A stretch of 64,000 nucleotides of DNA from Natronorubrum aibiense (GCF_009392895.1 NZ_CP045488.1:1178001-1242000), one strand, 5' to 3'. Positions 53,513 to 62,188 are shown, numbered from the stretch's first letter. Notes: generated from the letters alone by a model not told the origin. Program-made: numbers and translations.

Positions 53513-53692
53513 GGCTCTAGCCTACGGGCCAACGGTGGTAAAGAAGGACCCGGAGCACGCAACCCGACGCCGACCGGAACCGACTGCCGACGGTTTCGGC
53601 TCGAAACTCGAGCGAACGTGACACGACTGCCGAACACAGCCAACGCACGTACTGTCGAACACAGTCGACGAGCCGGCGTGAACTACCCCTGC

Positions 53693-54436
53693 CTACTTCG
53701 CTCGCCTGACGGCTCGCTTCGTTGAGGCAGGAACTTCCAAGTCGGCTCGCAAGCGTACTGTTGCAGAGGCTCGGTCAGCACCGCTCGGTTCGAGCGCAGG
53801 TTCACAAACTGCGCCGAGACTAGATAGTGGGCACGCGATGTCCTTACCCAGTCCTTTCTTTGCGATATTCGTCGCACCGTTCTTGTCCGCGTTGTCGTCC
53901 AGTCCGCACTCGTGACACAGGTGTTGGCCCTGTCCCTTTCGAGTCGTTGCTTCCTGCTCACCACACCGCCAGCACGTCTGACTCGTCATATACTCGTTCA
54001 CGGACTTCACCGCAATACCCGCGAATGTCGCCTTATACTCGATATACTTCTTCAACGTGTGGTGTGGCATCGAATGGAGCCGACGATTCATCTTCGCCCC
54101 GAGGTCTTGGTTCTGGATACCTTCGAGATTCCCGACCACGATGAGAGCGTTGCGCTCTTTGGCTTCCTCCACGAGAGCGCGAGAAATCTTGTGAAGGCGG
54201 TCGTTCACTCGGCGGTACTCCTTCGCCTTGACCGACTGGAGCGTGTCGTAGGCCCCTTTCTCTTGCAGGCGAGTGCGAAGGTCGTGATGGTGACGGCGGA
54301 TACGGCGAATCTCTCTACCGTAAAACTCGGTGTTACGGGAGGGCAAGTACTCGTGGTTGATGGCGTCGAGTTTCGACTGCGTAAGGTCGTCGGTGAGGAT
54401 TTTCGCCACGACCGTCTTCTCGGCAGTCTGCTTCAT
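53693..54436 (-). CDS. tnpB: TnpB, internally deleted and lacking RuvC-I
   Basis: 247 residues against about 400-430 in complete relatives. The N-terminal stretch (to SKLDAINHEY, residue 30) jumps to LPSRNTEFYGREIRRIRRHHHDLRTRL, so the middle of the wedge/recognition part and the RuvC-I motif (DLGVR-like, with the first catalytic Asp) is missing but the frame is kept. The rest is whole: VVGNLEGIQNQDLGAKMNRR with RuvC-II Glu105, the zinc ribbon CWRC...CHEC (155-177), and RuvC-III GLDDNADKNGATN. It could not cleave DNA by the known mechanism; it might bind. The last 50 residues are a nonconserved tail. Confidence 0.85.
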   Translation of the reverse strand: MKQTAEKTVVAKILTDDLTQSKLDAINHEYLPSRNTEFYGREIRRIRRHHHDLRTRLQEKGAYDTLQSVKAKEYRRVNDRLHKISRALVEEAKERNALIVVGNLEGIQNQDLGAKMNRRLHSMPHHTLKKYIEYKATFAGIAVKSVNEYMTSQTCWRCGEQEATTRKGQGQHLCHECGLDDNADKNGATNIAKKGLGKDIACPLSSLGAVCEPALEPSGADRASATVRLRADLEVPASTKRAVRRAK

Positions 54437-54858
54437 TCGTCGTCACGCTCCCGCTGGTTCTCGACGTATTCTTTCAGTACGTCCAGCGATACTTGTCCCG
54501 TGCTGATGAGGCAGTACGAGTCTGCCCAGAACGAGTCGCCCCACGGTTTGTCCTCGATGTGGTCGCCGTACTCGTTACGGATGCGTCGAGCCGACGCGCC
54601 TTTGAGGACGTTGATGAATTTGGCAAGGTCGGTTGTGGGAGTGGCTTTGAACAGGAGGTGAACGTGGTCGCGGTCGGCTTCGAGGTTTTTGATTTTGACG
54701 CCGTAGTTGTCAGCGAACCCACTCACGACCTCGCGGAAGAAATCTCGGAGTTCTTCGGTGAACACCTCGCGTCGGTATTTCACGACGAGGACGAGGTGGT
54801 AGTGCAGGGAGTATGTCGAGTGCGCTCCCGTATCGAGGTCGTACTCCATTGGGTTCAC
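54433..54858 (-). CDS. tnpA: TnpA, HUH single-strand transposase of the IS200/IS605 family
   Basis: 141 residues, a full-length Y1 transposase. The HUH motif is H65-V-H67 in DRDHVHLLF, and the catalytic Tyr131 is in KEYVENQ. HLVLVVKYRREVFTEE at the start and SARRIRNEYGDHI are family features. It excises and inserts single-stranded DNA at its subterminal hairpins. It overlaps tnpB by 4 bases. Confidence 0.95.
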   Translation of the reverse strand: MNPMEYDLDTGAHSTYSLHYHLVLVVKYRREVFTEELRDFFREVVSGFADNYGVKIKNLEADRDHVHLLFKATPTTDLAKFINVLKGASARRIRNEYGDHIEDKPWGDSFWADSYCLISTGQVSLDVLKEYVENQRERDDE

Positions 54859-55016
54859 TTCTATTGTCGGGCTACCGTCATATGATTATTTGGTTAGGGT
54901 GCGCGATTTTGTGGATAACCTAATCTCGTGTCGGCTGTATCCCCGCCCTACTGCGCTACTCAGTCGCTTCGCTCCCTGCGTTGCTCCTTGAGGACGGGGA
55001 CTTAGCCTCGCAAAAG

Positions 55017-56417
55017 TTAAATCAGCGGCTCGAGCAGTGCCTCGCCAGCCTCGAGTAACGCTCCGACGCGTTGCTCGTCTTTGGCTTCCGCGTAGACTCG
55101 TAACACGGGCTCGGTCCCGCTGGGGCGGATCAACAGCCACGAGCCGTCGGCGAGCTGGAGTTTGAAACCGTCGGCGGTGTTGACGCCCTCGACATCGGTT
55201 CCGGCGACGGTCTCGGGGATCTCGTCCTCGAGATCCGAGAGTACCCGAGCCTTCTCGTGGTCGGGACAGGCCACGCTGATCTTGTTCTGGACGACGGTGC
55301 CGTGGTCGGCGAGCAAGCGATCCACGCGCTCGTCGATGGGCTCCTCGGCGTGCATCGCGGCCGCGAGCACTGCCATGAGGACGCCGTCTTTCTCGCGGAC
55401 GTGGCCGCGGACGGTGAAGCCGCCCGACTCCTCGCCGCCGACGAGCGCGTCGCCCTCGGCCATCGCCTGGGCGACCCACTTGAAGCCGACCGGGACTTCT
55501 CGGACGGTCTCGCCGTGGGCCTCGGCGATGCGGTCGATCAGGTAGGTCGTCGAAACCGTGCGGACGACCGACCCCGACTCGTCCTCGAGCAGGTAGTCGT
55601 AGAGGGCGGCGAAAAACAGGTTCTCGTCGAGATAGCCGCGCTCGGGTGTGACGATAGCGATGCGGTCGGCGTCGCCGTCGTTTGCGATTCCGAGCGTTGG
55701 TTCGGTCCCGTCGTCGGTGACGAGGTCGATCAGTGTCTCGAGATTCTCGGGGGCAGGCTCAGGAGCCCCGCCGCCGAAGGTCGGATCGCGCTCACAGCGC
55801 AGACACTCGAGCGAGACGCCCGCGCGCTCGAGGGCGGCGTCGGTCGTCCCCCGGCCGCTGCCGTGCATGGCGTCGTAGGCGACGGTCAGCTTCGCTGCCG
55901 AGAGATCGGCGCTGCCCGTGACATCCGTGATCAGTTCGAAGACGGCGTCGGCGTGGGGGCTGGCGAGATCGACCTCGCTGACCGTGCCGTGGTCGGCTTC
56001 CGGCAGCGGGTCAGGCTCGGCGAGCCGGTCCGCGATGGCGTCTGTCACCTCCGGCAGCGCCGGCGCGCCGTCGGAGGGAATGAACTTCACACCATTGTAC
56101 TCCGGCGGGTTGTGCGAGGCCGTAATCGCGAGTCCGCCCACCAGTTCCCGCTCGACGATGGCGTGGGCGACCAGCGGCGTCGGCCGGTCGCGCTCCGGCA
56201 TGACGACGTCGAAGCCGTTGGCACACAGCGTTCGGGCTAGCTCCTCGGCGAAGCCGCGCGAGGTCTCCCGCGCGTCGTAACCGACGACGACCGCACCCTC
56301 GAGTCCCTCATCGCGGAGATACGTCGCGACGGCCTGTCCGACCATCCGGACCCGCGGTGTCGTGAACTCCTCGAGCGTCGCCCGCCAACCGTCAGTACCG
56401 AAACTGATCGTCTCCAT
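55017..56417 (-). CDS. Phosphohexomutase (phosphoglucomutase/phosphomannomutase/GlmM family)
   Basis: 466 residues. It has the phosphoserine loop GGLAITASHNPPEYNGVKF, the metal-binding GIANDGDADRIAIV, the sugar-binding GGEESGGFTVRGH, and the phosphate-binding RPSGTEPVLRVYAEA. This covers all four domains of the alpha-D-phosphohexomutase superfamily. Which of glucose, mannose or glucosamine phosphate it uses cannot be told from sequence. Its stop is 18 bases from the left end of the transposon. Confidence 0.93.
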   Translation of the reverse strand: METISFGTDGWRATLEEFTTPRVRMVGQAVATYLRDEGLEGAVVVGYDARETSRGFAEELARTLCANGFDVVMPERDRPTPLVAHAIVERELVGGLAITASHNPPEYNGVKFIPSDGAPALPEVTDAIADRLAEPDPLPEADHGTVSEVDLASPHADAVFELITDVTGSADLSAAKLTVAYDAMHGSGRGTTDAALERAGVSLECLRCERDPTFGGGAPEPAPENLETLIDLVTDDGTEPTLGIANDGDADRIAIVTPERGYLDENLFFAALYDYLLEDESGSVVRTVSTTYLIDRIAEAHGETVREVPVGFKWVAQAMAEGDALVGGEESGGFTVRGHVREKDGVLMAVLAAAMHAEEPIDERVDRLLADHGTVVQNKISVACPDHEKARVLSDLEDEIPETVAGTDVEGVNTADGFKLQLADGSWLLIRPSGTEPVLRVYAEAKDEQRVGALLEAGEALLEPLI

Positions 56418-56494
56418 ACGCGTGGGTCTATGCCAGCGGCGAAAAAGGCGGCGTTGTCACACGCCAGTTGACACGATCCGGTCGACGACTCGTC

Positions 56495-57487
56495 TCAGAC
56501 GTCGACGGTATCGAGGCGCTGCTCGAACAGCCGTTCGCCCGTCTCGTCGCAGGTCACGGCGACCACTTGGTGTGAGCTACAGCAGGATTCGACGACTTCC
56601 TCGCCCATGCTGACCGCGCCGCCGGTCGGACACGTCTCGAGGAACATCCGGAGGCTGTTACAGATCCGACCTTTCGTCTCGGGACCGTGATCGGCCCAGT
56701 CGGGCGTCCACGTCTCGAGGGTGCGACTGGCGGCGACGTCGGCGAGCAACGCGGCACGGGACGGCCAGCGCCCAGCAACACCGGCGTCGGACCGAAGCAC
56801 ACGGACGTCCTCGTGACTCTCGAGGTCGAACGCCTCCGGATCGGCGCCGAAGTCGAACGCGTCGATGACGGATTTGGAATCGAGGCCCGCGTCGTCCAGC
56901 GTCTCGATCCGTTCGAACCAGTCGCGTTCGAACGCCTCGGTGAGACAGAGATCATCCTCGTCGGCACAGGGCTCGAGAACGCCGTGCTCGAGGAAGTACG
57001 TCTCGAGGTCGACGGCCCCCGCTTCGGCGGCCGCATCGGCGGTGGATGCGTCAGTAGCGTCAGCAGTCGCGACGTCTGCATCGGTATCGGCGGTGGTATC
57101 CATCGCTGGAGCTGTCGGCTCGTCGTCGCCGGCCTCGCTTGCGTCGCTGGCTGTCGACGCAGCCTGAGACGCCTCGTCCGTGGAGTCGATCGTGCCAGCA
57201 CCGAAGCCGCTCGCGAGGTCGGGTTCCGATTCTTTGCCGAACCAGCGCAGAACCTCCGGCGGGAGATATCGTTTAGTGAGCGTCGGCGTCCCGGGAACGA
57301 GATAGCCGCGCAAATAAATGAGCCCGATCGAGAGCCCGACCGCGAGCAGGCCACCAATTCTGGATTTACGTGCAACCAGCGAGCCGACGACCGCAGCGAT
57401 GAGTAGGTTCAGTATCGTACACGGTTCACACCGGTTCTCGCCGGTGTACGCCGGCTGTTTGAGATCGTTGACGATGTCGATATCCAT
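56495..57487 (-). CDS. Membrane-anchored protein of unknown function with C-terminal Cys-rich domain
   Basis: 330 residues. The start (YTGENRCEPCTILNLLIAAVVG) has a CxxC and two predicted membrane helices to about residue 70. An acidic Ala/Asp/Thr-rich linker of about 80 residues follows. The C-terminal domain has LETYFLEHGVLEPCADEDDLCLTEAFERDWFERI and, at the end, FLETCPTGGAVSMGEEVVESCCSSHQVVAVTCDETG, with conserved cysteines. I know of no assigned function. It might be a redox or metal-handling protein; that is a guess. Confidence 0.7.
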   Translation of the reverse strand: MDIDIVNDLKQPAYTGENRCEPCTILNLLIAAVVGSLVARKSRIGGLLAVGLSIGLIYLRGYLVPGTPTLTKRYLPPEVLRWFGKESEPDLASGFGAGTIDSTDEASQAASTASDASEAGDDEPTAPAMDTTADTDADVATADATDASTADAAAEAGAVDLETYFLEHGVLEPCADEDDLCLTEAFERDWFERIETLDDAGLDSKSVIDAFDFGADPEAFDLESHEDVRVLRSDAGVAGRWPSRAALLADVAASRTLETWTPDWADHGPETKGRICNSLRMFLETCPTGGAVSMGEEVVESCCSSHQVVAVTCDETGERLFEQRLDTVDV

Positions 57488-57533
57488 GTGATACCGAGAA
57501 ACGTGGTGAAAGAGTATCTGCTTTGCGGACTAT

Positions 57534-57573
57534 TGACATTCTCCATATGACTGAAGTCGTGGGCTTTCTCCTC
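57534..57573 (-). repeat. Solo right end of a tnpB element
   Basis: TGACATTCTCC followed by a degenerate stem (GAC/GTC plus flanks) around TGAA and then GGGCTTTCTCC. This is the same layout as the ends at 26606 and 57961, with a decayed stem. No tnpB is attached. Confidence 0.5.
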
Positions 57574-57607
57574 GATTTTCTGTAACTAAGACAATGTGTT
57601 TCGGCTG

Positions 57608-57856
57608 TCACTCGAGGCCAACGAGTCGCTCCTTCTGGTGGCGTGTGAGTTGCTTGATCTCGTACTCGCGGGACATCGCGGCCGATTTCGAGTCGAAGCG
57701 TTCGGTGTAACAGGGTTCGACCGGCGTTCGACCGCGGGTGTACTTCGCGCCCTCGCCCGCGTTGTGCTCGCGAACCCGTCGCTCGAGATCGGTCGTGTAG
57801 CCCGTATACAGCGAGCCGTCGGCACACTCGAGGACGTAGACGACGTGATCTGACAT
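57608..57856 (-). CDS. GIY-YIG nuclease-domain protein (UPF0213/YhbQ-like)
   Basis: 82 residues: [42 protein letters not shown] is the GIY-YIG pattern (here VYV...YTG), with the conserved Arg (RRVREHN) and a Glu-containing segment [17 protein letters not shown]. It is a stand-alone GIY-YIG protein of the UPF0213 group with DNA- or RNA-cutting ability in some members. It is intact and unrelated to the transposon next to it. Confidence 0.9.
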   Translation of the reverse strand: MSDHVVYVLECADGSLYTGYTTDLERRVREHNAGEGAKYTRGRTPVEPCYTERFDSKSAAMSREYEIKQLTRHQKERLVGLE

Positions 57857-58006
57857 ACCCGGGCAACAGTACGGAGCCGACCGGTTTCGTCCCTCCGATT
57901 CTACAGTCCGTGGTCTACCGGACGGGTTGGGGACGATCCGGCCAAGAAACAGCTGCGTAGTGACATCCTCCCCGCCGTAAAGGCGGGGCTTCCCACACGG
58001 GGGGAA

Positions 58007-58082
58007 TGCCAGTCAGTCGTCGTCTCCAGAACCTTCGGTTCTGGCGGGCTGCACGAGACTTTCAGTCTCGTGAACGCTGGCA
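58007..58082. repeat. Tandem-hairpin element, copy D
   Basis: An outer pair TGCCAG/CTGGCA (58007-58012 and 58077-58082) encloses CCAGAACC/GGTTCTGG (58026-58044, loop TTC), the spacer CGGGCTG, and CACGAGACT/AGTCTCGTG (58052-58072, loop TTC). It lies within the last codons of tnpB. Confidence 0.65.
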
Positions 58083-59331
58083 GAGGGTTTCGACTCTTGA
58101 AACGGTGTGAGTATCATCTGCGAGGGTGTCTCGCTCTGCTCACACTGAGCCGTGGCGGTGTCACAACCGCTCCCGTCCTGTGGCGAGTCATCGACTACCT
58201 GTTTCACTGGTAGGCTCTCTCCCCACGGGTCTACGCGACGTGCGATGTTCGCACTCGCGTTAATATCCGCTTGAAACATCGATACGTGACACTCTGGGTT
58301 CTTGTACTTGAACTCGGCCTGTCGAGGTCGATACCCGATGTGCTTGCACGAGTGACACGTTTTCGAGGTGTATTGCGGGTGGACGTATCGAACTGGAATA
58401 CCTGCGTCCTTCGCCTTGTCCTCGATGCGACCTTGAAGACGAGCGAAGGCCCACGAGTGCAGGCGGCGGTTCATGTACTTCCCGTAGTCCAGCGACTCGC
58501 GGATGTACGCCAAATCCTCCATCACGATGACTGGATTTTCAAACTGACGTGCATAGTCCACGGACTCACGAGACGCCTTCTCGATGATGTCTGTGAGGCG
58601 ATTCTGGTAGTACGAGGAGCGTTCTTCGACGCGCCACTCCGAAGCGTCTCACTCTTGGAGTCGCTTGAGCGTCGTGAACATCTCTTTGCGGATTCGCTTG
58701 GCTTCTTTCCCGTTGAGTAACAGTGGTTTCGTGTTGGAGGGCACAGCCCGTAACCAACATCGACTCACCAATATCGAATCCAACCCGAGTCGGATTCTCG
58801 GGGGGTTTCAGAGGTGTCGTTGATTTCGTATTCGACGGTGACGTGAAGCGTCCACGTCTTTCGGTGTTTCTGCAAGCGAAGTTCGCCCACCTTCGTACTC
58901 GACTCGTCATCAAGTAGGTGGTCCCACAGTTCCTCTTGTTCAGGGTTCAGTCGGAGTGGAATCCAGAAGTTGGTTCCGCGACCGGGTTGGGGAACGTTCC
59001 AGCAGATTTCGTACTCGCGCGACGGGTCGCGGTCGAACTTCCCGGCTCGATTCACGAATCGGAGCGGGTGTTCGTCATCCAACTCCTGTGCGTTGTACGT
59101 CTTGTGGAGTTTGAGGACGTGGGATTTGAGGGCGTCTTTCGCTTGGTACGGTAGGTTGTACGGTGTCACCACATCGTTCGTGGCGCTCATCGTCGTACAG
59201 TCTTGCTCAAAGGCGTCGTCAAGTGCGTCACGGTATTCGGACAGCGTTTGCTGGAGGCGTTGCTCTTTGCACCGCGTGGGCGGTGCGAGCGTGGCTTCCA
59301 GCGTCTTATTCGCCGTCTGGGTTGTTGACAT
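58013..59331 (-). pseudogene. tnpB: tnpB with frameshifts
   Basis: The first part (59331 to about 58790) goes from MSTTQTANKTLEATLAPPTR to VEYEINDTSETPRES. A shift then gives NPTRVGFDIGESMLVTGCALQ, the RuvC-I motif, another shift gives an ERSQANPQRDVHDAQ-like garble, and the third part (58561 to 58013) has NPVIVMEDLAYIRESLDYGKYMNRRLH with the RuvC-II Glu, a zinc ribbon (CHSC...) and FQADINASANIARR, the RuvC-III region. At least two frameshifts separate these. It cannot yield a complete TnpB. All catalytic motifs still exist at the DNA level, so the decay is recent. Confidence 0.85.
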
Positions 59332-59467
59332 CGTAGCCTTCGGATTCGAGTGCTATGCGGAGGAGGTCGGGGTACGCTCGTGAGTGGCGTATACCATGGT
59401 CGCGGGCGTATTCCTTCACGGCTTCGTGAAGCGGCCCGCCTCGCTCCATATCGAAGTCGGCTCTCAT
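59306..59467 (-). CDS. 53-residue protein overlapping the tnpB start
   Basis: MRADFDMERGGPLHEAVKEY at the start, then ARDHGIRHSRAYPDLLRIAL and a hydrophilic end (DVNNPDGE). It looks like a small helical protein, possibly a ribbon-helix-helix or other DNA-binding type. Its last 26 bases overlap the tnpB start, in a different frame, so it may be translationally coupled to it. It replaces the place of tnpA upstream of tnpB. No known function. Confidence 0.55.
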   Translation of the reverse strand: MRADFDMERGGPLHEAVKEYARDHGIRHSRAYPDLLRIALESEGYDVNNPDGE

Positions 59468-59562
59468 CCACCAAAACGTAAGGAGTAACGTACGTTAAAG
59501 ATAACGGTAGGCATTCGGACGGGGCGTTAGAACGTGGTTAGTTCAGCAGTTGTCGGATTCTC

Positions 59563-59582
59563 TCCCGGCCTGAAGGCCGGGA
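59563..59582. repeat. Hairpin at the edge of the tnpB element
   Basis: A perfect 8-bp stem TCCCGGCC/GGCCGGGA with TGAA loop, then TTCCCTCC. The layout on this strand is that of a right end of a minus-strand element, so it may belong to an older, lost copy and not to the left end of the present one. Confidence 0.5.
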
Positions 59583-59638
59583 TTCCCTCCTTACAGGAAG
59601 ATGGGGCACGTGGTGCTCGGAAGCTGTGCTCTGCGGGA

Positions 59639-59788
59639 TCAGGCGCCGCGAGCGCGCTCTTTCGCGGCTTCCGCGATCCCGGCGTTGGCCGAGCAGCTGA
59701 CACACGCACGGACCTCTCCGTTCTGGTCGGCGAAGACGCGTGCAAAGCGCTCGGAAACGTGCGCGCCGCAGTGGTCACACTTGGGCAT
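59639..59788 (-). CDS. Small zinc-ribbon protein (haloarchaeal DUF7563-like)
   Basis: 49 residues from the ATG at 59788 (MPKCDHCGAHVSERFARVFA), chosen over an upstream ATG because small proteins of this type start MPxCxxC. CDHC and CVSC supply four zinc ligands. It ends in a basic/acidic helix AEAAKERARGA. The DUF number is from memory. Such mini zinc-finger proteins are common in haloarchaea and their role is mostly unknown. Confidence 0.7.
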   Translation of the reverse strand: MPKCDHCGAHVSERFARVFADQNGEVRACVSCSANAGIAEAAKERARGA

Positions 59789-59829
59789 TGGGCAGTGGTC
59801 ACACCGGCCGGAGCCGGTACCATCCACTA

Positions 59830-60341
59830 TCCAGTGAACAGGTAAATATCCTTCTCCAAACGAAGCTTGGCTTTGTGATCTACCGATAATATTTTCCGGG
59901 ATTTAAACAGGAGTTTTAGTTACAGGCGATTTCGATCTCTTGATCGATCGCCATCGCCCGAAAGCCGCGACGAATCCAGCGTCGATGTTGACGACGGAAA
60001 GGACGGGACACGACTGCACCATCCCGACCAGCGCAGCCTCGTCGTCGGTGACGACCTCGAGGGTTCGCGTTTACACACCCCAGGAACGAGTGGATTCGGA
60101 TTCGTCGACGTGATCAGGGCCGGCCGGCCCCACCCGAACGACGGAGCGGACATACTGCCGACGAGCGCGCGCGAGCGGGATTCTGCCGGACATCGACGAA
60201 TAACACGCGGCCACCAACTCATCAAACATATACTTTCCGGTGGTTTCACCCCTCGAAACAGGCGGGTCAACCGCTGCAGACAGCGTATTCCCGAGAGTAA
60301 CCACAACATTTATATTGGGAAAAGGGAAACCCGTACACCGT
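59830..60341. other. Long gap with a possible coding remnant before the histone-fold gene
   Basis: About 510 bases. On the minus strand at 60075-59920 one frame reads TLEVVTDDEAALVGMVQSCP and goes on SVVNIDAGFVAAFG, then shifts and ends near a stop at about 59918. It looks like the C-terminal relic of a lost gene that I cannot name. The rest is GC-rich and uninformative except for the promoter at 60306-60315. Confidence 0.3.
60306..60315 (+). promoter_or_regulatory. TATA box of the histone-fold gene
   Basis: catttatatt, about 30 bases before the ATG at 60342. The spacing leaves a leader of only a few bases. Confidence 0.6.
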
Positions 60342-60509
60342 ATGGCAGATCTTATCGTCAAAGCCGCCGTGAAGGAAGCGCTCGATGACAAGAACGTCGC
60401 TTCGGACTTCTACGAAGCACTCGACGAGGAAGTCGACGAGCTCCTCGAGGACGCTGCACGACGTGCAGAAGCAAACGACCGGAAGACGGTCCAGCCCCGC
60501 GACCTGTAA
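60342..60509 (+). CDS. DUF1931-type histone-fold protein
   Basis: 55 residues: MADLIVKAAVKEALDDKNVA at the start, then a helix SDFYEALDEEVDELLEDAARRAEANDRKTVQPRDL. This is the core of a histone fold (long central helix followed by the RKTVQPRDL loop, like the R-KT-V end of archaeal histones). Very acidic, so tight DNA binding of the usual kind is doubtful. The function in haloarchaea is unclear. It has its own TATA box and a T-run terminator, so it is transcribed alone. Confidence 0.88.
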   Translation: MADLIVKAAVKEALDDKNVASDFYEALDEEVDELLEDAARRAEANDRKTVQPRDL

Positions 60510-60526
60510 GGCACGACGCTCGAATA

Positions 60527-60533
60527 TTTTTTT
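60527..60533 (+). terminator. T-run terminator of the histone-fold gene
   Basis: TTTTTTT beginning 18 bases after the stop codon, in an otherwise GC-rich stretch. Confidence 0.6.
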
Positions 60534-60594
60534 ATCGACGCACCAGTGGCGAGCCGCTGGCTTCGAACGTGAGTCGTAAAAAGGCCGTCAGCGA

Positions 60595-61653
60595 CTACTG
60601 TCGGCCGTCGAGGTACTCCTTCGTTCGGCCGAGAACGACGTGGTCGGCCGACTGTAGCTCCTCGACCGACGCCGAGCCGGTGACGAACATCGCCGTTCGG
60701 AGCTCGAGTTCGAGCGTCTCAAGCAGGTCGACGACGACGTCGGTGCCCTGCCCGGCCGGCCGGAGGAACGGTTTCGCGAGGCCGCCGGCGCGAGCGCCGA
60801 GTGCGATCGCTTTGGCGATGTCCAGTCCCGAACGGACGCCGCCGCTGGCGATGACGCAGTCGTGAACGTCGGCTGCCTCGTGCGTGCTAACCGCCGTCGG
60901 GACACCCCAGGCACGAAAGCGCTGGCCGATCGCTTCCTGCCGGTCGGCACCCACGGCGGCCGCCCGGTAGGATTCGATGCCGGACCACGTCGTCCCGCCC
61001 TGACCGGCGACGTCGATCGCGTCGACGCCCGCATCGGCGAGTCGCGTCGCCGTCTCCCGCGAGATACCGTTGCCCGTCTCCTTGACGACCACCGGGACCG
61101 AGAGATCGGCAGCGACCCGCTCGATCGCCTCGAGGCAGCCGCGAGCGTCGACGTCACCTTCGGGCTGGACGGCCTCCTGGAGGAAGTTCAGGTGGACGGC
61201 CATCGCGTCGGCGTCGATCATCTCGACGGCTCGCTCGACGTCGTCGACGTCGTACTCGAGCAACTGTGCCGCGCCGACGTTGCCATACAAGAAGGCGTCG
61301 GGGGCGACGTCTCGAACGACCGTGTAGGACTCGAGGAGGTCCTCGTCGTCGAGTTCAAGACCGGCGCGCTGGCTGCCGACGCCCATGGCGACGTTCATTC
61401 GCTGGGCGGCTTCGGCGAGGTTTCGGTTGATCTTCGTCGTGTTCGGGTGGCCGCCAGTCATGCTTTCGATGACGATGGGGGCTGCCAACTCGTGACCGAG
61501 CAGCGTCGTCGACGTATCGATCTCGTCGCGATGAATCTCCGGGAGCGCCTCGTGAACGAGCTCGATATCGGCGAACCCCGTTCCAGAGGTTTCGACGTCC
61601 TCTTCTTCGATAATGCGGATGTGATCGTCTTTCCTGTCGGATGTCTCGGGCAT
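60595..61653 (-). CDS. fni: Isopentenyl-diphosphate isomerase, type 2 (FMN-dependent)
   Basis: 352 residues. [15 protein letters not shown] at the start, [24 protein letters not shown] (FMN/substrate binding), [46 protein letters not shown], and [20 protein letters not shown] are the family signatures. It interconverts IPP and DMAPP, the basis of archaeal ether lipids, carotenoids and quinones. The gene is alone on the minus strand, convergent with the histone-fold gene. Confidence 0.95.
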   Translation of the reverse strand: MPETSDRKDDHIRIIEEEDVETSGTGFADIELVHEALPEIHRDEIDTSTTLLGHELAAPIVIESMTGGHPNTTKINRNLAEAAQRMNVAMGVGSQRAGLELDDEDLLESYTVVRDVAPDAFLYGNVGAAQLLEYDVDDVERAVEMIDADAMAVHLNFLQEAVQPEGDVDARGCLEAIERVAADLSVPVVVKETGNGISRETATRLADAGVDAIDVAGQGGTTWSGIESYRAAAVGADRQEAIGQRFRAWGVPTAVSTHEAADVHDCVIASGGVRSGLDIAKAIALGARAGGLAKPFLRPAGQGTDVVVDLLETLELELRTAMFVTGSASVEELQSADHVVLGRTKEYLDGRQ

Positions 61654-61777
61654 CGAATCGTCTCCACCGGAAGATAGCGTGAGGGCGTTGAAAAGGTGTC
61701 CATCGACGCCCGTCGAGCGTCGTCGTCCCGCCCACTGTCGAGTGGAGCTTTTTCACGGATGCCGGTGTACAGTGGGT

Positions 61778-62188
61778 ATGTTACGCACACTGCTGATCGC
61801 GTTCGGGATCGCCGAGATCGCGAAACCACAACCGGTGATCGACGCCTGCGAGCGAATCGGCCTCGAAAACGCCGAGGACGCCCAGCTCCGACCGTGGGCG
61901 CGCTGGGGCGCGCGGCTCGAGGGGGCCATCTTCGTCTGGTTGCTCGCTCGTCGAAAGTCGAAGTGGACGCCCACGTGCGTGTTGCTCGCTGCTGCCGGTG
62001 CCGTGCTCGTGTTCGTCCCACAGCCGATCATCAACTACAGCCAGAGACTGGTCTATGCGAACCACGACGAACTGCAGTCGAAATCGTGGGTGAAACCCGC
62101 GGCTCGCCTGCTCGGCGTGTTGTACCTGACCGTCGTCACGCTCTCGAAAACTGGACGCGAGACCGACACTGACGACGACGCCACATGA
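61778..62188 (+). CDS. Small membrane protein, first of a tandem pair
   Basis: 136 residues with about three hydrophobic segments: MLRTLLIAFGIAEIAKPQPVIDACERIGLENAED, then GAIFVWLLAR, CVLLAAAGAVLVFVPQPI, and KPAARLLGVLYLTVVTLS. It is clearly paralogous to the next gene (LRPWARWGARLEGAIFVWLL against LQPWTVPMARLEGLLFVWLL; SKSWVKPAARLLGVLYL against PKSWVVPATRLLGAIYV). No known function. It overlaps the next gene by ATGA. Confidence 0.7.
   Translation: MLRTLLIAFGIAEIAKPQPVIDACERIGLENAEDAQLRPWARWGARLEGAIFVWLLARRKSKWTPTCVLLAAAGAVLVFVPQPIINYSQRLVYANHDELQSKSWVKPAARLLGVLYLTVVTLSKTGRETDTDDDAT

Larger units (their letters stand above)
53680..54999 (-). mobile_element. IS200/IS605-type element with tnpA and deleted tnpB
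   Basis: The right end is a hairpin with CCTGCCT (53688-53694) and AGGCAGG (53725-53731), overlapping the tnpB stop. The left end is a stem CCCCG..CCT/AGG..CGGGG at 54941-54999. Between these are tnpB and tnpA on the minus strand, overlapping by ATGA. The tnpA seems intact, so the element may still be able to move. Confidence 0.8.
57961..59590 (-). mobile_element. Decayed IS1341-type tnpB element
   Basis: The right end at 57961 reads TGACATCCTC with a perfect stem CCCCGCC/GGCGGGG (57970-57988). tnpB runs minus from 59331 to 58013 in several frames. A 53-codon frame (59306-59467) precedes and overlaps it. A hairpin TCCCGGCC/GGCCGGGA with TGAA loop (59563-59582) marks the other edge, or the right end of another lost element. 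No tnpA is seen. Confidence 0.65.

Noticed and set aside
54433-54858. TnpB-associated guide RNA genes as annotated features
   Set aside because: The right ends probably encode them, but I cannot define ends from sequence alone, so I mention them only with the element ends.
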